DNA of 14,876 nt from JBQTIU01 sp052387815. Lineage in GTDB: Bacteria; Pseudomonadota; Alphaproteobacteria; CACIAM-22H2. Positions 7,575 through 14,670 of the stretch are shown here, in pieces (within the stretch, counting starts at the first letter, position 1; each line of letters opens with the position of its first letter). The position numbers and the translations under genes were made by a program. The stretch lies in the NCBI GenBank assembly GCA_052387815.1, contig JBQTIU010000065.1, positions 1 to 14,876 on the forward strand, given 5' to 3'. The notes under the pieces were generated by a model, which made no database searches, was not told where the DNA came from, and saw only the letters and a list, made by a program, of their open reading frames with translations.

Positions 7575-9116
7575 ATGGAGACCTGGCCGCTATTGTCGCT
7601 CGTCACCTTCCTGCCGCTCGCCGGCGCGGCGTTCATTCTGCTGGTGCGCGGCGATCCCGATACCGTGGCGCGGAACGCCCGGGCGGTCGCGCTGTGGACC
7701 TCGCTGATCACCTTCGCGCTGTCGACCCTGTTGTGGATCAATTTCGATACCGCGACTCCGGACTTCCAATTCGTCGAGACGCGGGCCTGGCTGCCGGCGC
7801 TCGGCGTCACCTACAAGATGGGCGTCGACGGCATTTCGATGCTGTTCGTCTTGCTGTCGACCTTCTTGACCGTGCTCTGCGTGCTGGCGAGCTGGGAGGC
7901 GATCGAGACTCGGGTCAAGGAGTACATGGTCGCCTTCCTGGTCCAAGAGACCCTGATGGTCGGGATGTTTTCGGCGCTCGATCTCGTCCTCTTCTACGTG
8001 TTTTTCGAAGGCGTGCTGATCCCGATGTTCCTGATCATCGGCATCTGGGGGGGGCCGCGCCGCGTCTACTCGGCGTTCAAGTTCCTGCTCTACACGCTGA
8101 CCGGCTCAGTCCTCATGCTGCTCGCCATCCTGGCGATCTATTTCGAGGCCGAGACGACCGACATCCCGACCCTGCTCGTCCACGATTTTCCGGCGGCCAT
8201 GCAGACTTGGCTGTGGCTCGCCTTCTTCGCCTCCTTCGCGGTCAAGGTGCCGATGTGGCCGGTGCACACCTGGCTGCCCGATGCGCATACCGAGGCGCCG
8301 ACCGCCGGCTCGGTGATCCTCGCTGGCGTGCTCCTCAAGATGGGCGCCTACGGCTTCCTGCGCTTCTCGCTGCCGATGCTGCCCGAGGCCTCCCATTATT
8401 TCACGCCGTTCGTCTACGTGCTCAGCATCGTCGCCATCATCTATACCTCGCTCGTCGCCCTGGCGCAGGAGGACATGAAGAAGCTCATCGCCTATTCCTC
8501 GGTCGCCCATATGGGGTTCGTGACGCTGGGTATCTTCACCGGCATCGTGCAGGGCATCCAGGGCGCGCTCTTCCAGATGCTCTCCCACGGCGTGGTCTCG
8601 GCCGCCCTGTTCCTGGTCGTGGGCGTCGTCTACGACCGCATGCATTCGCGCGACATCGCCGATTACGGCGGCCTCGTGCATCGCATGCCGCTCTATGCCG
8701 CCGCCTACATGGTCTTCACATTGGCCGCGATCGGCCTGCCGGGCACCAGCGGCTTCGTCGGCGAGTTTCTGGTCCTGGTCGCCGCCTTCCAGTCGAACAC
8801 CTGGGTGGCGCTGTTCGCGACCACGGGCGTCGTGCTCGGCGTGCCCTACATGCTGTGGCTCTACCGCCGGGTGATCTTCGGTGAGCTGGTGCGCGAGAAC
8901 CTCAAGGGCATCGCCGATTTGAACCGCCGCGAGGTGGCCGTGTTCGCGCCGATGGTCGCGGTCGTGCTGTGGATGGGCCTCTATCCGCAACCGTTCCTCG
9001 CCGTCATGGCGCCCTCGGTCGACAGCCTGGTCGCCCGCTATCGCAGCGTCGAGATGAGGGCCGCCCTGCCGGCGGGCGAGCAGCGGATCGCCCGCCGGTT
9101 CGAGGGATCGCCATGA
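7575..9116 (+). CDS. nuoM: NADH-quinone oxidoreductase subunit M
   Basis: NuoM (ND4) is the middle antiporter-like proton-pumping subunit. It has 513 residues, typical, with about 14 membrane segments. Key residues are E145 (FFEGVLIPMFL), K224 (AVKVPMWPVHTWLPDAH), K255 (LLKMGAYGFLRF) and the C-terminal-half E397 (SGFVGEFLVL), the position held by a conserved acid in NuoM where NuoL and NuoN have Lys. The ATG at 7575 gives the conserved N-terminus. The frame stays open upstream within nuoL, but that part has no family resemblance. The stop overlaps the nuoN start by four bases (ATGA), so nuoN is likely to be translated by re-initiating ribosomes. Confidence 0.98.
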   Translation: METWPLLSLVTFLPLAGAAFILLVRGDPDTVARNARAVALWTSLITFALSTLLWINFDTATPDFQFVETRAWLPALGVTYKMGVDGISMLFVLLSTFLTVLCVLASWEAIETRVKEYMVAFLVQETLMVGMFSALDLVLFYVFFEGVLIPMFLIIGIWGGPRRVYSAFKFLLYTLTGSVLMLLAILAIYFEAETTDIPTLLVHDFPAAMQTWLWLAFFASFAVKVPMWPVHTWLPDAHTEAPTAGSVILAGVLLKMGAYGFLRFSLPMLPEASHYFTPFVYVLSIVAIIYTSLVALAQEDMKKLIAYSSVAHMGFVTLGIFTGIVQGIQGALFQMLSHGVVSAALFLVVGVVYDRMHSRDIADYGGLVHRMPLYAAAYMVFTLAAIGLPGTSGFVGEFLVLVAAFQSNTWVALFATTGVVLGVPYMLWLYRRVIFGELVRENLKGIADLNRREVAVFAPMVAVVLWMGLYPQPFLAVMAPSVDSLVARYRSVEMRAALPAGEQRIARRFEGSP

Positions 9117-10564
9117 CGAGCGTGCCCACCATGCTGCCGGCCCTCCCCGAGGCGTTCCTCGCCGCCGCGGCGATGGCGCTCCTCATGCTGGGCGTCTTCC
9201 GCGGCGGGGACTCGACGCGGCTCGTCTCGTGGCTCGCGGTGGCGGCGCTCGCTTCGACGGCGGCGCTCGTCCTCCTCGTCATGACCGCCGGGCGCCGGTC
9301 GGGCTTCGAGGGCATGTTCGTGACCGACGCCTTCGCGGCGTTCGTCAAGATGCTGGTCCTGTTGGGCTCGGCGTTGGCCATCGTAATGTCGCTGGACTTC
9401 AACGAACGCGAAAAAATTTCGCGCTTCGAGTACCCGGTGCTGATCCTGTTCGCCACCCTCGGCATGATGATGATGGTGTCGGCGAACGACCTGATCTCGC
9501 TCTATGTCGGCCTCGAGTTGCAAAGCCTGTCGCTCTATGTGACCGCCGCTTTCCGGCGCGATTCGGTGAGGTCGACCGAGGCCGGGCTCAAGTACTTCGT
9601 CCTCGGCGCGCTGTCCTCGGGCATACTGCTCTACGGGATCTCGCTGATCTACGGGTTCGCGGGCACGACCGGCTTCGCCGGCATCGCGGCGAGCGTCGTG
9701 GCGAGCGCCGGCGCCGCCCCCTTGGGCATCATCTTCGGCCTCGTGTTCGTGGCCGCGGCGCTCGCTTTCAAGGTCGCGGCGGCGCCCTTCCACATGTGGA
9801 CGCCGGACGTTTACGAGGGCGCGCCAACGCCGGTCACCGCCTTTTTCGCGGTCGCGCCCAAGATCGCCGCCATGGCCCTGTTCGTGCGGGTCATGGTCGA
9901 GCCGTTCGGGGCGCTGATCGAGGAATGGCGGCAGATCGTCGTGGCGCTCTCCGTCCTCTCGATGCTGATCGGCGCCTTCGCGGCCATCAACCAGACCAAC
10001 ATCAAGCGGCTGATGGCCTACTCCTCGATCGGGCATATCGGCTACATTCTGATCGGGCTGGCGGTCGGCGACGAGACCGGCGTGCGCAGCATCCTTGTCT
10101 ACCTCGCGATCTACCTGTTCATGAACGTCGCCGCCTTCGGGGTGATCCTGTGCATGCGCCAGCAAGGGCAGATGGTCGAGCGCATCGCCGACCTCTCCGG
10201 CCTGGCGCGCACCCAGCCACTGGTGGCGGCGGCGCTCGCCATCTCGATGTTCGCGATGGCCGGGATTCCGCCGCTCGCCGGGTTCTTCGCCAAGCTCTAT
10301 ATCTTCCTCGCCGCCATCACCGCCGGGCTGTACGCGCTGGCCGTGATCGGCGTGCTGGCGAGCGTCGTCGCCGCGTTCTATTACGTGCGGATCGTCAAGG
10401 TGATGTACTTCGACGACCCCGTCGATGCCTTCGACCGGCCGATCGACCGGTCGATGGGCGCCATCCTGTGGGGCACCTCGCTGTTCACGCTCTTCTTCTT
10501 CGCCTATCCGGTTCCTGTCATCGCCGCGGCCGGCCGCGCCGCCGCGTCCCTGTTCGGCGGATGA
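9113..10564 (+). CDS. nuoN: NADH-quinone oxidoreductase subunit N
   Basis: NuoN (ND2) is the proximal antiporter-like proton-pumping subunit, next to NuoK. It has 483 residues, usual for the family. Visible key residues are E135 (YVGLELQSLSLY), K220 (AFKVAAAPFHMWTPDVYEGAP), K250 (VAPKIAAMALF) and K394 (GFFAKLYIF). GAGGGA (9102-9107) sits five bases before the ATG, and the start overlaps the nuoM stop in ATGA. A second in-frame ATG at 9131 (MLPALPEAF) is possible but less well placed. The 3' end overlaps birA by four bases, again ATGA. It is the last complex I gene of the operon. Confidence 0.98.
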   Translation: MTSVPTMLPALPEAFLAAAAMALLMLGVFRGGDSTRLVSWLAVAALASTAALVLLVMTAGRRSGFEGMFVTDAFAAFVKMLVLLGSALAIVMSLDFNEREKISRFEYPVLILFATLGMMMMVSANDLISLYVGLELQSLSLYVTAAFRRDSVRSTEAGLKYFVLGALSSGILLYGISLIYGFAGTTGFAGIAASVVASAGAAPLGIIFGLVFVAAALAFKVAAAPFHMWTPDVYEGAPTPVTAFFAVAPKIAAMALFVRVMVEPFGALIEEWRQIVVALSVLSMLIGAFAAINQTNIKRLMAYSSIGHIGYILIGLAVGDETGVRSILVYLAIYLFMNVAAFGVILCMRQQGQMVERIADLSGLARTQPLVAAALAISMFAMAGIPPLAGFFAKLYIFLAAITAGLYALAVIGVLASVVAAFYYVRIVKVMYFDDPVDAFDRPIDRSMGAILWGTSLFTLFFFAYPVPVIAAAGRAAASLFGG

Positions 10565-11325
10565 CGGCCGCGCCGCGCCTTCCGCCCGCTTACCGCCTGA
10601 TCGCCCGCGCGGCGCTCGACAGCACGAACGAGGAGGCCAAGCGCCTGGCTCGCGCCGGCGCCGAGGACGGGACGCTGGTGTGGGCGCGCGAGCAGAGCGC
10701 GGGACGCGGGCGCTCGGGCCGACGCTGGGTATCGCCACCGGGCAACCTCTATTGCTCGCTGGTCCTGCGGCCGGATTGCCCGCCCGCCGCGGCCGCGCAA
10801 CTCAGCTTCGTCGCCGCGCTCGGCGTGGGTGGGGGGCTCGGCGCGATCATCCCGCCGTTGATCGAGCTGCGCTACAAATGGCCCAACGACGTGTTGCTCA
10901 ACGGCCGCAAGGCGGCTGGCATCCTGATCGAGGCGGAGCCGGCGCAAGGCGGGGAGCGGCTCGACTGGATGGTGCTCGGCGTCGGCGTCAACGTGGCGAG
11001 CCATCCCGAGGGAACCGATTTTCCGGCCACCAGCCTCGCCTTCGAGGCTGGAATCCCGTTCCGCTGCGAGGACGTGCTTGAGGCCTTCGCGCGCCATTTC
11101 CAGTCGTGGGTCAACCGCTGGCTCGAGGAAGGATTCGCGCCGGTGCGCCGCGAATGGACGAAGCGCGCCAAGGGCATCGGCGAGAAGATCACGGTGCGGC
11201 TGGCGAGGGAAAGGCTGTCCGGGACATTCGTCGATCTCGATGCCGACGGCGCGCTGCTGCTCGAACCCGCGCGGGGGCCGCGGCGGCGCATCGCCGCCGG
11301 CGACGTGTTTTTCGGAGCGACCTGA
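10561..11325 (+). CDS. birA: Biotin--[acetyl-CoA-carboxylase] ligase, no DNA-binding domain
   Basis: This is a class I biotin-protein ligase. It makes biotinyl-5'-AMP from biotin and ATP and attaches biotin to a lysine of carboxylase carrier domains in the cytoplasm. It has 254 residues. The biotinyl-AMP-binding loop GRGRSGR is at 48-54, KWPNDVLLNGRKAAGILIE starts at K106, and a GVGVN motif follows. A small C-terminal SH3-like domain ends in AAGDV. There is no N-terminal helix-turn-helix, so unlike E. coli BirA it should not repress biotin genes. The start overlaps the nuoN stop (ATGA) with only a weak GGCGG upstream, so translation is probably coupled to nuoN. Linkage to nuoN is a recurrent alphaproteobacterial arrangement. 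A 59-bp gap separates it from coaX. Confidence 0.95.
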   Translation: MTAAPRLPPAYRLIARAALDSTNEEAKRLARAGAEDGTLVWAREQSAGRGRSGRRWVSPPGNLYCSLVLRPDCPPAAAAQLSFVAALGVGGGLGAIIPPLIELRYKWPNDVLLNGRKAAGILIEAEPAQGGERLDWMVLGVGVNVASHPEGTDFPATSLAFEAGIPFRCEDVLEAFARHFQSWVNRWLEEGFAPVRREWTKRAKGIGEKITVRLARERLSGTFVDLDADGALLLEPARGPRRRIAAGDVFFGAT

Positions 11326-11373
11326 GCGTTGTTTCATCGCCCCTCGGTGCCATGTTAGGTTCCGCGGTCGAAT

Positions 11374-11378
11374 AAGGA
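11374..11378 (+). promoter_or_regulatory. Shine-Dalgarno of coaX
   Basis: AAGGA lies six bases before the ATG at 11385 and decides the coaX start. The 59-bp gap 11326-11384 has no convincing promoter. The best hexamer pair, TTGTTT (11329-11334) with TGTTAG (11353-11358), is a poor match at about 3 of 6 each, so I do not call it. Confidence 0.65.
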
Positions 11379-11384
11379 CCTCCC

Positions 11385-12161
11385 ATGTTGCTGGCCATCG
11401 ATTCGGGCAATACCAACGTCGTGTTCGCGATCTATGACGGGGATCGCAAGCGCGCCGCCTGGCGCGCCTCGAGCGAGGCGACGCGTACGGCGGACGAATA
11501 CGCGGTGTGGCTCACCCATCTCATGGCGCTCGCCGATCTCGAGGCCGCGGCGGTGACCGACGCGATCATCGCCAACGTCGTGCCGCCTGCCGACTTCGAC
11601 CTCAAGACCTTGTGCCGGCGCTATTTCGGCTGCGAGCCGCTGGTGGTGGGCGAGCCGGGCGTGGCGCTCGGCATCGAGGTGCTGGTCGACCGACCCGAGG
11701 AAGTCGGCGCCGACCGCCTGGTCAACGCCGTCGCCGCGCACGGCCGCTACACGCTGCCCGCCATCGTCATCGATTTCGGCACCGCCACGACCTTCGACGT
11801 CGTGGACGCGGCCGGAAACTATATCGGCGGCGCGATCTCGCCGGGCATCAATCTGTCGCTCGAGGCCCTGCACAGGGCGGCGGCCAAGCTGCCGCGCATC
11901 GACATCCGGCGGCCGGCGCGGGTGATCGGCAAAGCGACCGTGCCGGCGATGCAGTCGGGCATCTTCTGGGGCTATGTCGGCCTCATCGAAGGGCTGGTCG
12001 CCCGCATTTCCGCCGAGCACGGCGCCAAGATGACGGTCATCGCCACCGGCGGCCTGGCGCCCCTGTTCGCGCCGGCGATGCCGGTGATCGAGCACATCGA
12101 CCCCGACTTGACGCTCCTCGGCCTGGTCGAGATCTACCGCCGCAGCCGACCCGCTGGATGA
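11385..12161 (+). CDS. coaX: Type III pantothenate kinase
   Basis: CoaX phosphorylates pantothenate to 4'-phosphopantothenate, the first committed step of coenzyme A synthesis. It belongs to the ASKHA-fold type III enzymes, which use a monovalent cation and are not inhibited by CoA. It has 258 residues, the usual size. Motifs are the N-terminal phosphate-binding DSGNTN (D6-N11), the GADR motif (108-111) with the catalytic Asp D110, and DFGTATTFD (130-138) followed by GGAISPGINLSLEAL, where substrate and cation bind. The start is set by AAGGA six bases upstream. The stop shares ATGA with rnj. The nearby birA also serves acetyl-CoA metabolism (biotin carboxylases), a loose functional theme rather than a pathway. 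Confidence 0.96.
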   Translation: MLLAIDSGNTNVVFAIYDGDRKRAAWRASSEATRTADEYAVWLTHLMALADLEAAAVTDAIIANVVPPADFDLKTLCRRYFGCEPLVVGEPGVALGIEVLVDRPEEVGADRLVNAVAAHGRYTLPAIVIDFGTATTFDVVDAAGNYIGGAISPGINLSLEALHRAAAKLPRIDIRRPARVIGKATVPAMQSGIFWGYVGLIEGLVARISAEHGAKMTVIATGGLAPLFAPAMPVIEHIDPDLTLLGLVEIYRRSRPAG

Positions 12162-13822
12162 CCGCCGAGGCCACATCGCGGGCCGGCGCGGAGCTTCTGT
12201 TCCTGCCGCTGGGCGGGTCGGGCGAGATCGGCATGAATCTCAACCTCTACGGTTTCGACGGCAAATGGCTGATGATCGATCTTGGCATCACCTTCGGCGA
12301 CGAGGGCCTGCCCGGCGTCGACGTGATGATGCCCGATCCCCGGTTCATCGAGGCGCATCGCGACAACCTCGTCGGCCTGGTGCTGACCCATGTCCACGAA
12401 GACCATGTCGGCGCGGTGCCCTATCTGTGGCCACGCCTGCGCTGCCCGGTCTATGCCACCGCGTTCGGCGCCTCGTTCCTGCGCCGCAAGCTCGAAGAGA
12501 CCGGGCTCGCCGGCCGGGTGCCGATCACCGAGGTCCCGCGCGGCGGCCGATTCAAGCTCGGGCCGTTCGATATCGAGTACATCTCGATCACCCATTCGAT
12601 CCCGGAATCGAATGCGCTCGCCATCCGCACGCCGGCCGGCACCGTCCTGCACACCGGCGACTGGAAGTTCGATCCCGAGCCGCTGCTCGGGCCGGTGAGC
12701 GACGAGGTGGCGCTGCGCCAGCTGGGCGAGGAGGGCGTGCTGGCGCTCATCGGCGATTCGACCAATGCCCTCAAGCCCGGGGCGTCCGGGTCGGAGGCGG
12801 AGGTGCGGACGGCCTTGATCGAGATCGTCGGCGGCTATCGCCACCGGGTCGTCGTCGCCTGCTTTGCCTCGAACGTGGCGCGCCTCGCGACCATCGCCAA
12901 GGCGGCGGCGGCGCACGGCCGGCGCGTCGCGCTGGTGGGCCGCTCGCTGTGGCGTATCGACGAGGTCGCGCGCGAGAACGGCTACCTCGAGGACGTGCCC
13001 CCGTTCATCACCGAATACGAGGCCGGCTTCTTCCCGCGCGACAAGATCCTGCTGATCTGCACCGGCAGCCAGGGCGAGGCGCGCTCGGCGCTCGCCCGCA
13101 TCGCCGCCGACGACCACCCGCACATCGTCCTGGAGCCGGGCGATGTGGCGCTGTTCTCCTCGCGGGTCATCCCCGGGAACGAGCGGGCGATCGGGCGGTT
13201 GCAGAACGGGTTGGCGCGGCTGGGCGTCGCGATCGTCACCGCCGAGGACCGGCACATCCACGTCTCCGGCCATCCCTCGCAGGGCGAGCTCGCGCGCATG
13301 TACCAATGGGTCCGGCCGCACATCGCCATCCCGGTCCACGGCGAGGCGCGCCACATGAAGGCCCACGCCGAGCTCGCGAAGTCGTGCCAGGTCCCGCACG
13401 CGCTGGTGCCGCAGAATGGGATGCTCATCCGCCTCGCGCCCGACGGCCCCGAGATCGTCGATCGCGTGCCGGCGGGCCGCCTGGTCCTCGATGGGCAGCG
13501 GCTGTTGCCGCTCGCGGGAGCAGTGATGCGCGGCCGGGCGCGGATGCTGTGGAACGGCGCGGTGGTCGCCACGGTGGCGGTCGACCGCCAGGGCCAGCTG
13601 GCGGCGGCGCCGCGGATCGCCGCCCCGGGTCTCTTCGAGCCCGGCATGGACGACGGCCTCGAGGCCGAGATCGTGGCGGCGATCGCGGCCGCGTTGGCGG
13701 GGACGCGGGGCCGGCGCGAGGACGCCGAGATCGAGGCGGCGGCGCGGCGCGCGATCGGCCGCGCGGTCAAGGCGCGCAGCGGCAAGAAGCCAGTGGCGGA
13801 AATCCACCTGGTGCGGGTTTAG
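12158..13822 (+). CDS. rnj: Ribonuclease J (metallo-beta-lactamase / beta-CASP family)
   Basis: RNase J is a zinc-dependent ribonuclease with 5'-to-3' exonuclease and endonuclease activity that acts in mRNA turnover and rRNA 5'-end maturation. It has 554 residues, matching the family. Metal ligands are HVHEDH (H78, H80, D82, H83), H146 (in ITHSIPES), D168 (HTGDWKFDPE) and H394 (PVHGEARHM). The beta-CASP insert is about residues 210-370, and the conserved HVSGHPSQGEL (H368, H372) is present. The C-terminal domain ends with the usual KKPVAEIHLV pattern. There is no Shine-Dalgarno before the ATG, but it overlaps the coaX stop (ATGA), so coupling is likely. The gene order nuoN-birA-coaX-rnj is familiar from alphaproteobacteria. 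No clear terminator follows; a 44-bp spacer leads to the next gene. Confidence 0.97.
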   Translation: MTAEATSRAGAELLFLPLGGSGEIGMNLNLYGFDGKWLMIDLGITFGDEGLPGVDVMMPDPRFIEAHRDNLVGLVLTHVHEDHVGAVPYLWPRLRCPVYATAFGASFLRRKLEETGLAGRVPITEVPRGGRFKLGPFDIEYISITHSIPESNALAIRTPAGTVLHTGDWKFDPEPLLGPVSDEVALRQLGEEGVLALIGDSTNALKPGASGSEAEVRTALIEIVGGYRHRVVVACFASNVARLATIAKAAAAHGRRVALVGRSLWRIDEVARENGYLEDVPPFITEYEAGFFPRDKILLICTGSQGEARSALARIAADDHPHIVLEPGDVALFSSRVIPGNERAIGRLQNGLARLGVAIVTAEDRHIHVSGHPSQGELARMYQWVRPHIAIPVHGEARHMKAHAELAKSCQVPHALVPQNGMLIRLAPDGPEIVDRVPAGRLVLDGQRLLPLAGAVMRGRARMLWNGAVVATVAVDRQGQLAAAPRIAAPGLFEPGMDDGLEAEIVAAIAAALAGTRGRREDAEIEAAARRAIGRAVKARSGKKPVAEIHLVRV

Positions 13823-13850
13823 CGCGTGCTGGCACCTTTCAAGGCCCCGG

Positions 13851-13859
13851 TGCTAAAAC
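13851..13859 (+). promoter_or_regulatory. Candidate extended -10 promoter element of the MNT-HEPN module
   Basis: TGCTAAAAC matches an extended -10 (TG, one base, then 4 of 6 of TATAAT). A partial -35, CTGGCA (13829-13834, 4 of 6 of TTGACA), lies upstream with a long 19-base spacer. A start about seven bases after the -10 would fall at the A of the ATG at 13867. That would fit a leaderless transcript, and no Shine-Dalgarno is visible before that ATG. It is weak and based on eye-matching in a 44-bp spacer. Confidence 0.22.
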
Positions 13860-13866
13860 TCCCGCC

Positions 13867-14220
13867 ATGACGATGGCCCCCGAGCAACTGCCCGCATCCG
13901 GAGCGCCCGCCTCGGATGGTGACCTTACGCGGCTCCTTGCCCGTATCGTCCCGGCGTTGCAGCCGGAGCGGGTGTATTTGTTCGGCAGCCGGGCGCGCGG
14001 CGATCATCGTCCCGACAGCGATTATGACCTCCTGGCGGTGGTGCCGGACGATATGCCGGTCGAGCGCATACGGATGACCGAGACCTATCGGTTGAACCGG
14101 GACACCGGCATTCCGGCCGATATCTTCGCCTGCCATCGGCGCTGGTTCGAAGCCAACAAAGACCAAGTCGGCACGCTCGCCTACAAGGCCGCCCACGAAG
14201 GGGTCGTGGTGCATGGCTGA
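13867..14220 (+). CDS. MNT-type minimal nucleotidyltransferase domain protein
   Basis: This is a small protein of the DNA polymerase beta-like nucleotidyltransferase superfamily, minimal (MNT) type. It has 117 residues. The signature is LFGSRARGDHRPDSDYDLL: G40-S41, then the metal-binding pair D52 and D54. D85 in the hydrophobic IPADIF strand is a good third carboxylate, so the active site looks complete. Partners of this kind usually sit beside a HEPN protein. In studied pairs the MNT protein AMPylates and neutralises the HEPN toxin; whether this pair works that way is inference. The start could also be the ATG at 13873; neither has a Shine-Dalgarno, and no start codon exists upstream before the rnj stop. 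It overlaps the next gene by eight bases. By hand count 14 of its first 57 codons end in A/T, against 7 of 57 in rnj, which hints at a different origin. Confidence 0.85.
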   Translation: MTMAPEQLPASGAPASDGDLTRLLARIVPALQPERVYLFGSRARGDHRPDSDYDLLAVVPDDMPVERIRMTETYRLNRDTGIPADIFACHRRWFEANKDQVGTLAYKAAHEGVVVHG

Positions 14221-14605
14221 CGCCTCGGCCTGGTTCACCGCCGTCGAGGACGATCTCCGTCAGGTGCGGAACAACCTCCACGGCCCGGAGCCATCAGCGA
14301 CTGGCGCCGCGTACCACTGCCAGCAGGCGGCCGAGAAACTGGTGAAGGCGGCGCTTGTCACGGCCGACATCGATACGCCGAAGTGGCACGACATCGCAGC
14401 CTTGATCCACCGGCTCCCGGACGGTCACCCTTGGATCCCAGCGTTCCTCCCGCTGGCGGAGTTGACGGTCTTCGCCAGCGCCTTCCGCTATCCGGGTCAT
14501 CCCGCCGAACTGGTCCCGCCGCAGCCAACCCCGGCCGAAATCCAGTCGTGGCACGACAGGATCCAGGGGTTACTGACCCGGCTGCGAGAGGGGTGGACCG
14601 CGTAG
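14213..14605 (+). CDS. HEPN domain protein, partner of the MNT nucleotidyltransferase
   Basis: This is a 130-residue helical protein of the HEPN superfamily (PF05168-like). It begins with an amphipathic helix (WFTAVEDDLRQVRNNL). The hallmark second-helix motif follows as AAYHCQQAAEKLVKAAL (residues 32-48), then PKWHDIAALIHRL (56-68), and a C-terminal helix running into FRYPGHP (91-97). Many HEPN toxins are RNases with an R-x4-6-H motif. Here R67-x4-H72 fits the spacing but seems to lie in a loop, and R92-x3-H96 is one residue short, so catalytic activity is uncertain. Start: the ATG at 14213 lies within the end of the MNT gene (8-bp overlap), with GAAGGGG (14197-14203) nine bases upstream. 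The tight overlap supports a two-gene complex. A toxin, an RNA-targeting defence effector, or a substrate-binding accessory subunit are all possible. Confidence 0.83.
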   Translation: MADASAWFTAVEDDLRQVRNNLHGPEPSATGAAYHCQQAAEKLVKAALVTADIDTPKWHDIAALIHRLPDGHPWIPAFLPLAELTVFASAFRYPGHPAELVPPQPTPAEIQSWHDRIQGLLTRLREGWTA

Positions 14606-14621
14606 GTGCAAGCCAGGATAT
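14606..14621 (+). repeat. Imperfect direct repeat, copy 1
   Basis: GTGCAAGCCAGGATAT begins immediately after the HEPN stop codon. It is matched by copy 2 at 14635-14649, 29 bases on, with one substitution and a one-base deletion. The placement at the gene boundary could mark an insertion or recombination scar, but two short copies are weak evidence. Confidence 0.45.
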
Positions 14622-14631
14622 CTAAGGTATA

Positions 14632-14670
14632 AGGGTCCAAGCCGGATATGGTTGGTTTTGCTTGGACCTT
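14632..14670. repeat. Inverted repeat (possible hairpin) downstream of the HEPN gene
   Basis: GGTCCAAGC (14634-14642) is exactly complementary to GCTTGGACC (14660-14668). A G-T and an A-T pair extend the stem to 11 bp around a 17-base loop. No T-run follows on either strand, so a standard intrinsic terminator is not supported, although ending the MNT-HEPN transcript is the simplest role. A third, isolated GTCCAAG occurs at 14685-14691. Confidence 0.5.
14635..14649 (+). repeat. Imperfect direct repeat, copy 2
   Basis: GTCCAAGCCGGATAT repeats the sequence found directly after the HEPN stop, lacking one A. Its left part is also the 5' arm of the inverted repeat 14632-14670, so the two structures overlap. 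Confidence 0.45.

Noticed and set aside
9038..10738. Minus-strand open frame of 566 codons opposite nuoN
   Set aside because: It is a shadow frame in G/C-rich coding DNA. The translation is dominated by Arg, Asp, Glu, His and Gly without any family motif, while nuoN on the other strand is fully supported.
11326..11384. Promoter between birA and coaX
   Set aside because: The best -35/-10 pair matches consensus at only about three positions each, which is expected by chance in a spacer of this length.
12134..13807. Minus-strand open frame of 557 codons opposite rnj
   Set aside because: It is a shadow of rnj: Arg/Asp/His-rich translation, no recognisable domain.
13832..13853. Possible terminator after rnj (GCACC with GGTGC)
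   Set aside because: The stem is only five base pairs around a 12-base loop and no T-run follows. It is too weak to call.
12265..13866. Upstream extension of the MNT frame through rnj
   Set aside because: The frame is open for about 1.6 kb ahead of the MNT ATG, but it is out of frame with the certain rnj gene. A fusion is not supported.
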